Shown here one piece after another: positions 52,685 to 60,117 of a stretch of 64,000 nt of DNA; position 1 is the first letter of the stretch; each line of letters opens with the position of its first letter. The stretch comes from Pseudochelatococcus lubricantis (GTDB lineage: Bacteria; Pseudomonadota; Alphaproteobacteria; Rhizobiales; Beijerinckiaceae): NCBI RefSeq assembly GCF_011762225.1, contig NZ_JAASQI010000006.1:224709-288708 (forward strand). Direction: 5' to 3'. Both the position numbers and the translations under genes were made by a program. Under the pieces are notes generated by a model that ran no database searches, was not told where the DNA came from, and saw only the letters and a program-made list of their open reading frames with translations.

Positions 52685-53673
52685 TGTCGGCGACCGATCC
52701 AGTCCTGCGCGATCCGGCCCTGCTGGGTGAAGCCGCGCCGGCCAAGGCCGCGAACCCGCGCGAGCCCGAGCCGCCGAGCTGGCTCGGCAAGGAAGAGCCG
52801 CTCCCCGCGTATGTCGCCGGCACGGGCGCGACCCACGGGCGCCGGGCGCTGCGCATCTTCCTGCGCAATCCCAACGCGCTCGCGGGGCTGATCATCCTCG
52901 CGCTCGTGGTGATCGCCGCCGGCATCGCGCCGCTGCTCTATCCCGGCGATCCGCTGGCGATGGTAGCGAAGCCCTTCCTGTGGCCGGGGCAGGATGCCGC
53001 CTATCCGCTCGGCACCGATTCCATGGGGCGCGACGTGCTCGCCGGCATCCTGCACGGCACGCGGATATCGCTGACGGTCGGGATCGCGGCGACGCTGCTC
53101 GGCCTCGTCGCCGGCATCAGCGTGGGCGCGGTGGCAGGCTATTACGGCGGCCGGGTCGACGATCTGCTGGTGCGCATCATCGAGATATTCCAGACGCTGC
53201 CCAACTTCGTGCTTGTCGTGGTGCTCGTCGCCATCACCCAGCCGACAGCCGCGACGATCTCCATCGCCATCGCCATCGTCACCTGGCCGAACGTTGCGCG
53301 GCTGGTGCGCGCGGAGTTCCGCTCGATCCGGGAAAAGGACTACGTGATGGCGGCGCGCAGCCTCGGATATGGCGACGCGCGCATCATCTTCCGCGAGATC
53401 CTGCCCAACGGCCTGCCGCCGATCATCGTGACGTCGTCCGTCATGGTGGCGGGCGCGATCCTGATGGAGTCCGCGCTGTCGTTCATGGGGCTCGGCGATC
53501 CCAACGTCGTGAGCTGGGGGTCGATGATCGGTGCCGGTCGCGAACTGATCCGTACGGCGTGGTACCTGACAGCGCTGCCGGGGCTCGCGATCGTCTCCAC
53601 CGTGCTCGCTCTCAACATGATTGGCGACGGCCTCAACGATGCGCTGAACCCGCGCTTCCTGCAGGATCGCTGA
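52684..53673 (+). CDS. ABC transporter permease, DppC type
   Basis: This 329-residue permease has LGTDSMGRDVLAGIL, the DppC hallmark. Membrane segments include ALAGLIILALVVIAAGIAPL, the coupling loop is MAARSLGYGDARIIFREILPN, and the end reads SFMGLGDPNVVSWGSM. A ~45-residue Pro/Glu-rich cytosolic N-terminus precedes the first membrane segment. It completes the importer with the DppB-type protein, the fused ATPase and the divergent Tat receptor. Confidence 0.94.
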   Translation: MSATDPVLRDPALLGEAAPAKAANPREPEPPSWLGKEEPLPAYVAGTGATHGRRALRIFLRNPNALAGLIILALVVIAAGIAPLLYPGDPLAMVAKPFLWPGQDAAYPLGTDSMGRDVLAGILHGTRISLTVGIAATLLGLVAGISVGAVAGYYGGRVDDLLVRIIEIFQTLPNFVLVVVLVAITQPTAATISIAIAIVTWPNVARLVRAEFRSIREKDYVMAARSLGYGDARIIFREILPNGLPPIIVTSSVMVAGAILMESALSFMGLGDPNVVSWGSMIGAGRELIRTAWYLTALPGLAIVSTVLALNMIGDGLNDALNPRFLQDR

Positions 53674-53775
53674 ACGCACCGGCACGGTGGCCGGCACGCG
53701 GCCGCCGTTCCGCTTTTTCACCACAGGCGCTTGCCGGCGCGAACGCTTCCGGGCGCAAACCATGAAGACAGTACC

Positions 53776-55035
53776 ATGATCTCCTCGCCAATTGCCGTCG
53801 ACATCGCCTCTCTCCCGCCCGCCGGCGCCGCGTCCGCATCTCCGCCGCGCGTGGCCGATATCCTGGCCCGGGTGCCCGCGCTCGCGGCGGAAATCGCGAA
53901 GGGCGCGGCACGGCGGGACCAGACCCGCGAACTGCCGTTCGAGGCGTTCCGGCTGATCAGGGAGGCGGGCATCGGCACGCTGCGCATTCCCGCGGCGCTC
54001 GGCGGGCCGGGAGGCACGGTCGAGAACTACATCGATGTCATCGCGCGGCTGGCGGCGGCGGATTCCAACGTCGCCCATTCCCTGCGCTCGCACTTCAATT
54101 TCACCGAGACGCTGGCGCTCGATCCCGAGGGGGGCAAGGCGCGCCGCTATCTCGACGAGGTGCTCGCCGGCAAGCTGTTCGCCGGTGCGCATACGGAGCT
54201 GGGCACGGCGCGCCCCGGCGACGTCACGACGCGGCTCACCAGCACGCCGGCCGGCTGGCGGCTGAACGGGCGCAAATGGTATGCGACCGGCACCGCCTTC
54301 GCGGACTACGCGACCTTCAGTGCCAAAAACGATGCCGACGAGGTGGTCAGCGTTCTCATCCCCGTCGGCCGGGCCGGCATCGCGGTGCTCGACGACTGGG
54401 ACGGCATGGGCCAGCGCCTGACGGCGAGCGGCGGCGTGCTGCTCGACGACGTCGAGGTGTTCGAGGACGAAATCTCGGCGCGTGCGCTTGACGGCCGCAT
54501 CGGCCGCCATACGTCGACCCTACGCCAGCTTCATCTCGCCGCCTCCGCCGCCGGCGCGGTACGGGCGGTGCTGAACGAGGGCATCGCCTACGTGCGCGAC
54601 CATGCGCGCCCGGCTGCGCACAGCCCGGCGGCGTCGGCGCGCGAGGATCATTTCATCCAGGAACTGGTCGGCGAGATCGCTGCCGCGTCCTTCGCCGTCG
54701 ACGCGCTGGTGGCGGAAAGCGCCCGGGCGCTCGACAGGTCGGCGGCGGCGTTCGCGGCCGGTGACGAGGCGGTGCTCGACGCGGCGCTGGTGGAGAGCGC
54801 GCTCACGACCTCGCGCACGCAGATCGTCGCGTCGCGCCTCGCCCTGCGGGCGGCGGAACAGATATTCGATCTGGGCGGGGCCTCGACCACGTCGAGCAAG
54901 TACAACTTCGACCGGCACTGGCGCAACATCCGCACCGTCTTCAGCCACAATCCGCTGCTGCACAAGGCGCGCGTGGTCGGCGACTACTACCTCAACGGAA
55001 CCACGACACATCTGCGCGAGGGCAAGGTCTTCTGA
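53776..55035 (+). CDS. DszC/SfnB-like flavin-dependent monooxygenase (acyl-CoA dehydrogenase fold)
   Basis: This 419-residue protein has the ACAD fold with group D monooxygenase features. The N-terminal helices have LIREAGIGTLRIPAALGGPGG, and the beta-domain has WRLNGRKWYATGTAFADYATF and LDDWDGMGQRLTASGGVLLDD. The C-terminus FDRHWRNIRTVFSHNPLLHK, followed by VGDYYLNG, is the signature of DszC-type enzymes. These oxidise a sulfur or nitrogen atom with reduced flavin rather than dehydrogenating acyl-CoA. It follows the permeases and precedes the DszB-like gene. ATG 53776 is the first in-family start; the ribosome site is weak. Confidence 0.88.
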   Translation: MISSPIAVDIASLPPAGAASASPPRVADILARVPALAAEIAKGAARRDQTRELPFEAFRLIREAGIGTLRIPAALGGPGGTVENYIDVIARLAAADSNVAHSLRSHFNFTETLALDPEGGKARRYLDEVLAGKLFAGAHTELGTARPGDVTTRLTSTPAGWRLNGRKWYATGTAFADYATFSAKNDADEVVSVLIPVGRAGIAVLDDWDGMGQRLTASGGVLLDDVEVFEDEISARALDGRIGRHTSTLRQLHLAASAAGAVRAVLNEGIAYVRDHARPAAHSPAASAREDHFIQELVGEIAAASFAVDALVAESARALDRSAAAFAAGDEAVLDAALVESALTTSRTQIVASRLALRAAEQIFDLGGASTTSSKYNFDRHWRNIRTVFSHNPLLHKARVVGDYYLNGTTTHLREGKVF

Positions 55036-55057
55036 CCGGGACACCCATAGCGTTTTC

Positions 55058-55105
55058 GAGTGAATTCTCATCGGCCGGACAGTTCCGTCTGATCGGATAG
55101 CATTC
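55058..55105. repeat. Dispersed palindromic repeat, copy B
   Basis: This 48-base stretch aligns without gaps to copy A at 5763-5810 (about 75% identity, same orientation), sharing GAATTCT and TCTGATCGGA. It lies between the DszC-like and DszB-like genes, 22 bases after the stop of the former. Its degenerate palindrome could form a hairpin that splits the operon message. Confidence 0.65.
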
Positions 55106-55119
55106 CAGGAGCAGCCATC

Positions 55120-56157
55120 ATGAGCGACGAAAAACTGTCCGAAATCTGGTACACGCGCTGTCCGGTGCCGACGCCCGTCGGCCTCGCGGCGCAGCTCGGC
55201 TATCTCGAAGAAACCTTTGCCGCCGAGGGTATCGCACTGCGCTCGATTATCGATTCGCCGGACCCCGCCATCCGCCAGAGCCATTTCAACCATACCCTGA
55301 ACTGGTCGTTCCGCCACGGCGGCAACGTTCCGCCGATCCGCGCGCGCTCGGAAGGCCGGAAGACGCGGCTCGTCGGCATCACGTGGACCGACGAGTTCCA
55401 GGCCGTCATCACGCTGCCGCAAACGGGCATCCGGTCTGTCAGCGACCTGAAGGGCCGGCGTTTCGGCATCGCCCGGCGCCCGGAGGGCATCGTCGACTTT
55501 CATCGCGCCACCGCGCTGAAGGGGCTCGTCTCTGCGCTGTCGCTCGAAGGGCTTTCGCACCGGGATGTCGAGATCGTCGATGTCGCCGTGCGGGACAGCG
55601 TGCTCGACAAGTTCGGCGACGCCTCCCTGTTCGGCCTGCGGCGCCGGCCGCCGCACGGCGAGGAGATCGCGGCCCTCATCCGGGGTGAGATCGACGCTAT
55701 CTTCGTCAAGGGCACGCCGGGCATCGCTGTCGCCAACCTCATCGGGGCTGTGCTCGTCGCGGATTTCGGCTTCCATTCCGATCCGAACATCCGCGTCAAT
55801 TCCGGCTCGCCGCGCCTGCTGACCGTCGACGAGTTGCTGGCGGAAAAGCGGCCGGACCTCGTCGCGCGGCTGATCGAGGCCATTTTCCGCGCGAGCGAAT
55901 GGGCGAAGGCCCATCCGGATGATACCCGCCGCTTCGTCGCGCGCGAGGCCGGCGCCACCGAGGAGCAGGTGCTCGTCGCCAACGGCCCGGACCTGCATCA
56001 CCATCTGGGGTTGAGCCTGGAACCCGGGCTGATCGCGGCTGTGGGTGCCTACAAGGACTTCCTGCTGGAGTGGGGCTTCCTCGCGGGCGATTTCGACATC
56101 GGCGAGTGGGTCGATCCCCGGCCGCTCGAAGCCGCCACCCGCCGCGCCGCCGCCTGA
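55120..56157 (+). CDS. DszB-like desulfinase (periplasmic-binding-protein fold)
   Basis: This 345-residue protein has no signal peptide, so it is cytosolic although its fold is that of sulfonate/nitrate binding proteins. From memory it matches Rhodococcus DszB (2'-hydroxybiphenyl-2-sulfinate desulfinase). CPVP holds Cys14 (DszB Cys27). SHFNHTLNWSFRHGGNVPP holds His55 and Arg65, exactly 10 apart as His60 and Arg70 are in DszB. RLVGIT and LKGRRFGI follow in the same order as RLLGIT and LAGRRIGV. It should hydrolyse a sulfinate to sulfite and the desulfurised product. AGGAG lies 9 bases upstream. An orphan sulfonate-binding protein is the alternative, but the catalytic residues and missing signal argue against it. 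Confidence 0.8.
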   Translation: MSDEKLSEIWYTRCPVPTPVGLAAQLGYLEETFAAEGIALRSIIDSPDPAIRQSHFNHTLNWSFRHGGNVPPIRARSEGRKTRLVGITWTDEFQAVITLPQTGIRSVSDLKGRRFGIARRPEGIVDFHRATALKGLVSALSLEGLSHRDVEIVDVAVRDSVLDKFGDASLFGLRRRPPHGEEIAALIRGEIDAIFVKGTPGIAVANLIGAVLVADFGFHSDPNIRVNSGSPRLLTVDELLAEKRPDLVARLIEAIFRASEWAKAHPDDTRRFVAREAGATEEQVLVANGPDLHHHLGLSLEPGLIAAVGAYKDFLLEWGFLAGDFDIGEWVDPRPLEAATRRAAA

Positions 56158-56180
56158 CGGGAAACTAAAAAACTTAAAAT

Positions 56181-56225
56181 CCATAGAATTTATCAATTAA
56201 ATATTGACAGGCCGGTGCGCCTGTC
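56181..56225 (+). promoter_or_regulatory. Probable promoter region of the LysR gene
   Basis: An AT-rich stretch contains GAATTTAT (56186-56193), shared with the divergent ABC control region. TTGACA (56204-56209) is a -35 candidate. GACAGGC (56206-56212) and GCCTGTC (56219-56225) form a perfect 7-bp inverted repeat overlapping it, a possible autoregulatory site. The -10 match is poor. Confidence 0.45.
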
Positions 56226-56357
56226 TCATTCTTCCTCCGAGGGTGGGATGGGCGCCCTGCACGGATAACGGGCGGCCGTCCGCGGGGCGGGCGGCGGCGA
56301 TCCGTTCTTCAGGTCGCCCGTGAGGGCGTGATTGTTTGAAGAGCCGATACCACTGCG

Positions 56358-57389
56358 ATGAACATCGACACGCGGGCAAGATCAAGACAACCGTCTCCAA
56401 CATTGGCGCGTTTGCCTCCGTTAACGGCCCTGCGCGCGTTCGTGGCCACGGCGCGCCATCTCAATTTCACCGGCGCGGCCGATGAGCTGCACGTGACTTC
56501 CGCCGCCGTCGGCCAGCAAATCCGCTTGCTGGAGGAGCACCTCGGCCATGCGCTGTTCGTGCGCAACCGTGGCGGCCTGCAGCTCACGACCGCCGGGCGC
56601 GCCCTGATGCCGGGCCTGACGTCCGCCTTCGATACGCTGCTCGAAACGTTGTCTGCCCTTGCGGAAGAGCCCGGGCGCGCGCCGATCCGCATCGTCGCGC
56701 CATCGTCCTTCGCCGGGAAGTGGCTGGCGCCGCGCCTCGCCACCCTGCAGGCGGCCGGGCCGCGGCTCGACGTGCAGGTGGACGTGTGCTCGCGCGGGGT
56801 CGACCTGTTCAGGGACGACGCCGATTGCATCATCGGCTACGGCGCGGGTAACGTCTCCGGCCTCGTCGTGGACCGGCTGTTCGGCGAGGCAGTCGTGCCC
56901 GTGTGCAGCCCTGCGTTCGCACAGCGCCATGGGCTGTCGGGGAACCCGCCGGCGCTCGCCGGCGCGCCACTGCTGCACGAGCAGGGGCCGTCTCCCGATC
57001 CCGCCTGCCCGGACTGGGGGGCGTGGTTGCGCCTGTTCGGGCTGCCGATTCACCTGGCCGAAAGCGGCATCACGCTGAGCCAGTCGTCGCTGGTGCTGGA
57101 CGCGGCGGTGGCGGGGCAGGGCGTGGGCCTGGCCAAGCTGCGGCTCGCGGAGGCCGACCTGCTGTCCGGCCGGCTCGTCGTTCCCTTCGGTGAACCGCAG
57201 CCGGTGGATTTCTTCTACTTCTTCGCGGCGACGCCCCTGAAGGCGAAGTCGCCGCAGGTGCGCCAGTTCCGGCACTGGCTGCTGTCCGAGACGCGCGCGG
57301 CACGGACGGATGTTGACCGCTGGCCGCCCGATGGCCCCTATCCCGCGTCCGGCGCGCATGCCGACACGCCCGCCATTGCGGCGGAATGA
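56358..57389 (+). CDS. LysR-family transcriptional regulator (GcvA-like subgroup)
   Basis: This 343-residue protein has an N-terminal winged helix (LPPLTALRAFVATARHLNFT, then AADELHVTSAAVGQQIRLLEEHL). A LysR effector domain follows, with DDADCIIGYGAGN and VVPVCSPAF, as in GcvA-type members. The C-terminal ~35 residues are Pro/Ala-rich and extra. It lies among sulfur-acquisition genes and is flanked by AT-rich promoters, so it is the most likely regulator of the island. Whether it responds to sulfate limitation (like CysB/Cbl) or to the substrate cannot be told from sequence. Confidence 0.9.
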   Translation: MNIDTRARSRQPSPTLARLPPLTALRAFVATARHLNFTGAADELHVTSAAVGQQIRLLEEHLGHALFVRNRGGLQLTTAGRALMPGLTSAFDTLLETLSALAEEPGRAPIRIVAPSSFAGKWLAPRLATLQAAGPRLDVQVDVCSRGVDLFRDDADCIIGYGAGNVSGLVVDRLFGEAVVPVCSPAFAQRHGLSGNPPALAGAPLLHEQGPSPDPACPDWGAWLRLFGLPIHLAESGITLSQSSLVLDAAVAGQGVGLAKLRLAEADLLSGRLVVPFGEPQPVDFFYFFAATPLKAKSPQVRQFRHWLLSETRAARTDVDRWPPDGPYPASGAHADTPAIAAE

Positions 57390-57411
57390 CGTTGCGGGCA
57401 TTTAAAATTTT

Positions 57412-57421
57412 GTCTATAGAC
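57412..57421. promoter_or_regulatory. AT-rich palindrome upstream of the aldo/keto reductase gene
   Basis: GTCTATAGAC is a perfect 10-base palindrome inside an AT-rich segment (57401-57435) between the LysR stop and the aldo/keto reductase start. AT content contrasts sharply with the flanking genes, so this is probably the promoter and operator area. Confidence 0.4.
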
Positions 57422-57513
57422 GTAATAGATATATAGCGCTATCAAACGCTTCTCCGATGCGGGCGCCCGGCCGTCCGCCCATCCTGCCGATCTGACAAAG
57501 GAAACGCTCGTTC

Positions 57514-58530
57514 ATGTCCATCCAGTATCGCACGCTGGGCCGCAACGGCCTGCGCGTATCGCCGCTCGCCCTCGGCACCATGATGTTCGGAGGCGAGACC
57601 GATGAGACCACGTCGCGGCGCATCATCGACAAGGCGTTCGATCAGGGTTTCAACTTCATCGACACGGCGGATGGCTACGCGAATTACCAGTCGGAGGTCG
57701 TGGTCGGCAACGCCATCCGCGAGAAGCGCGATAGCTGGGTGCTGGCAACCAAGTTCGCGAGCCCGCGCGGGCTCGACGCGAACAGCCAGGGCGCCTCGCG
57801 CAAGTATATCCGCCGTGCGGTGGAGGGCAGCCTGAAGCGGCTCGGCACCGACTACATCGACATCTACTACCTGCATCGCGAGGACCATGAGACGAATGTC
57901 GCGGAAACGATCCGCACGCTCGGCGACCTGATTTCCGAGGGCAAGATCCGCTACTACGGCCTCTCCAACCACCGCGCCTGGAAAATCGCCGAATTCAGTC
58001 GGGTGGCCGATCAGCTCGGGCTCGATCGGCCCATCGCCTCCCAGCCGCTCTACAACCTCGCCAACCGCCAGATCGAGTTCGAGCACCTCGATGCCGCCGA
58101 CTACTACGGGCTCGGCGTCGTGCCCTACAGCCCGCTGGCGCGCGGCGTGCTGACGGCTAAATACGCGCCGGGCGCGGAGCCGGAGGCGGGCACGCGCGCC
58201 GGGCGTCAGGACAAGCGCATCCTGCAAACGGAATGGCGGCCGGAATCGCTGAACATCGCCCAGCGCATCGGCGAGCACGTCAAGTCGCGCGGCATTTCTC
58301 CCGGCCAGTTCGCGCTGGCCTGGGTGCTCAACAACCGGCTCATCACCGCCCCCATCGTCGGCCCGCGCACCGAGGCGCAGTGGGACGACTACCTGCCCGC
58401 GCTCGAATACAGGTTTACGCCGGAGGACGAGGCGCTGGTCAACGAACTCGTCGCCCCCGGCCACTCGTCCACGCCCGGCTTCAACGATCCGGCGCATTTC
58501 TTCTTCGGCCGCCGGCCGTACGCAGGCTGA
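57514..58530 (+). CDS. Aldo/keto reductase
   Basis: This 338-residue NADPH-dependent oxidoreductase TIM barrel begins YRTLGRNGLRVSPLALGTMMFGG. FIDTADGY holds the catalytic Asp and Tyr, and the Lys follows in VLATKFA. The His is in IYYLHREDHE. The C-terminal coenzyme-binding part has APIVGPRTEAQWDDYL. It could reduce an aldehyde or ketone released by oxidative C-S cleavage, which would fit the island, but the substrate is unknown. AAAGGA precedes the ATG. A strong terminator follows. Confidence 0.9.
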   Translation: MSIQYRTLGRNGLRVSPLALGTMMFGGETDETTSRRIIDKAFDQGFNFIDTADGYANYQSEVVVGNAIREKRDSWVLATKFASPRGLDANSQGASRKYIRRAVEGSLKRLGTDYIDIYYLHREDHETNVAETIRTLGDLISEGKIRYYGLSNHRAWKIAEFSRVADQLGLDRPIASQPLYNLANRQIEFEHLDAADYYGLGVVPYSPLARGVLTAKYAPGAEPEAGTRAGRQDKRILQTEWRPESLNIAQRIGEHVKSRGISPGQFALAWVLNNRLITAPIVGPRTEAQWDDYLPALEYRFTPEDEALVNELVAPGHSSTPGFNDPAHFFFGRRPYAG

Positions 58531-58562
58531 TCCGGTTTTCCGGAAAGCCGGTCACCCGACAT

Positions 58563-58595
58563 GCCGCCTTCCGGTTTCGCCGACCGGAAGGCGGC
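58563..58595 (+). terminator. Terminator of the aldo/keto reductase gene
   Basis: GCCGCCTTCCGGT and ACCGGAAGGCGGC form a perfect 13-bp stem with a 7-base loop, followed by TTCCT. It lies 32 bases after the stop codon. Confidence 0.7.
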
Positions 58596-58760
58596 TTCCT
58601 GCGTTCGCTTCCGGCAAGTGTGACGCGCGGCCTGCGGGCGCCACGGAAAGATATTCTTCGTCAGCCGCGAAGCAAAATTGTGCCATCCCGCCGCAGGCAG
58701 GGCGGTGTGCGTCTTCCAGCTTGTAAAATTGATTATTTTTATAGAAAATATGATCTTCGA

Positions 58761-58796
58761 CAATGAGCGTGGGCCGGAACGGCGCCACGCTCATTG
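58761..58796 (+). promoter_or_regulatory. Structured 5' leader hairpin of the second desulfurisation operon
   Basis: CAATGAGCGTGG and CCACGCTCATTG pair perfectly over 12 bp. Inside, GCCG/CGGC continue around a GAA loop with a single bulged G, for a stem of 16 bp. It sits between an AT-rich promoter and the ribosome site of the gene at 58844. It may act as an attenuator, mRNA stabiliser or protein-binding element. It matches no riboswitch class I can recognise. Confidence 0.6.
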
Positions 58797-58843
58797 CCGC
58801 CCCCGAATCCGGGGCGTCTCGATCACATTGGAAAAGCCCGCAG

Positions 58844-60106
58844 ATGACAGACATAGCCGATCCGCAACCTGCCTCCGGTAACGAGAATCCGGCGGCGCGC
58901 CAGCGCCCGTCCGCGCCGCAGCGACCGCACCGTATCGATAGCGACGCGGAAGCCATCGCCGCCGCGCGCGGGCTTGCAGGGCAGTTCGCGGCGGGGGCCG
59001 CCGCGCGCGATCGGGAGCGGCTGCTGCCGTGGGCGGAAATCGAGGCCTTCACCGCGAGCGGACTTGGCGGCATCACGGTGCCGCGCGAATACGGCGGTGC
59101 CGATGTATCCTATGCCACGCTGGCGGAGGTGTTCGAGATCCTGTGCGCGGCCGACTCGTCGGCGGGCCAGGTTCCGCAGAATCATTTCGGCGTGCTGGCC
59201 CTGCTGCGCGACGCGGGGTCGCCGGAGCAGAAGCGGCGCTTCTACGGCGACGTGCTGAATGGCTACCGCATCGGCAACGCGGGGCCGGAACTCGGCCGCC
59301 GGCCCATCACACACTCCGGCACGCGCCTGCGCGGCACGCCGGAAGGATTGCGTCTCACCGGGCATCGCTTCTATTCGACGGGCGCCATCTTCGCGCACTG
59401 GATTCCGACGCGCGCCTTCGACGACGAGGAGCGGCCCGTACAGGTGTGGGTGCCGTATGACGCGAAAGGGGTGCGGGTGATCGACGACTGGGCGTCGTTC
59501 GGCCAGCGAACCACCGCGAGCGGCTCCGTCGTGTTCGACGACGTCGCCATCGACGATCCCGGGCAGATCATTCCGGTCTGGTCGTTCACCGGGCAGCCGG
59601 GGCTTGCCGGGCCGGTGTCGCAGCTCATCCAGGCGGCCATCGATTCCGGCATCGCAGCCGGCGCCATCGATGAAGCCATCGCCTTCGTGCGCGACCACGC
59701 GCGCCCGTGGACGGATGCAGGCGTGGAACGCGCGTCCGACGACCTCTACATCATTCACGATGTCGGCCGCCTGAAGATCGACCTGCACGCGGCGCAGGCG
59801 GTGCTGCGCAAGGCGGGCCGGGTGCTCGACGAGGTGGCGCGCGCGCCGGTGACGGCCGAGTCGAGCGCGCGCGCCTCCGTCGCCGTGGCGCAGGCGAAGA
59901 TCCTGACCACCGAAATCGCCCTTGCGGCCAGCGAGAAGCTGCACGAACTCGCCGGCTCCGCCTCCACGCGCGCCGTGCACAATCTGGACCGCTACTGGCG
60001 CAACGCCCGCGTGCACACGCTGCACGATCCGGTGCGATGGAAATACCACCTGCTCGGCAACTACGTGCTGAACGGCGTGCTGCCCGCGCGCCATCAGTGG
60101 AACTGA
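58844..60106 (+). CDS. SfnB/DszC-like flavin-dependent oxidoreductase, first copy
   Basis: This 420-residue ACAD-fold protein is of the SfnB sulfur-acquisition type. It has FTASGLGGITVPREYGGADV, SSAGQVPQNHFGVLALL and LTGHRFYSTGAIFAHWIPTRA. VIDDWASFGQRTTASGSVVFDD follows, and the C-terminal LDRYWRNARVHTLHDPVRWK replaces the dehydrogenase catalytic region. It probably oxidises an organosulfur substrate with reduced flavin supplied by a separate reductase. ATG 58844 has GGAAAAG about 8 bases upstream. It is the first gene of an operon with the second SfnB-like copy, the DszA-like gene, ssuD and an amidohydrolase. Confidence 0.9.
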   Translation: MTDIADPQPASGNENPAARQRPSAPQRPHRIDSDAEAIAAARGLAGQFAAGAAARDRERLLPWAEIEAFTASGLGGITVPREYGGADVSYATLAEVFEILCAADSSAGQVPQNHFGVLALLRDAGSPEQKRRFYGDVLNGYRIGNAGPELGRRPITHSGTRLRGTPEGLRLTGHRFYSTGAIFAHWIPTRAFDDEERPVQVWVPYDAKGVRVIDDWASFGQRTTASGSVVFDDVAIDDPGQIIPVWSFTGQPGLAGPVSQLIQAAIDSGIAAGAIDEAIAFVRDHARPWTDAGVERASDDLYIIHDVGRLKIDLHAAQAVLRKAGRVLDEVARAPVTAESSARASVAVAQAKILTTEIALAASEKLHELAGSASTRAVHNLDRYWRNARVHTLHDPVRWKYHLLGNYVLNGVLPARHQWN

Positions 60107-60117
60107 GAGGGATTGCC

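Larger units (their letters stand above)
58531..58843. other. 313-base intergenic region with terminator, promoter and structured leader
   Basis: From left to right it holds the aldo/keto reductase terminator (58563-58595) and an AT-rich probable promoter (58721-58755, with TTGTAAAATTGATTATTTTT and TATAGAAAAT). A very strong hairpin (58761-58796) and a second small GC hairpin around 58799-58818 (arms CGCCCC/GGGGCG) follow, then GGAAAAG before the ATG at 58844. I see no small gene. Confidence 0.6.

Noticed and set aside
58761-58818. A SAM or other known riboswitch in front of the SfnB-like operon
   Set aside because: There is only a simple long hairpin and one small hairpin, with no conserved riboswitch core, junction or terminator that I can recognise.
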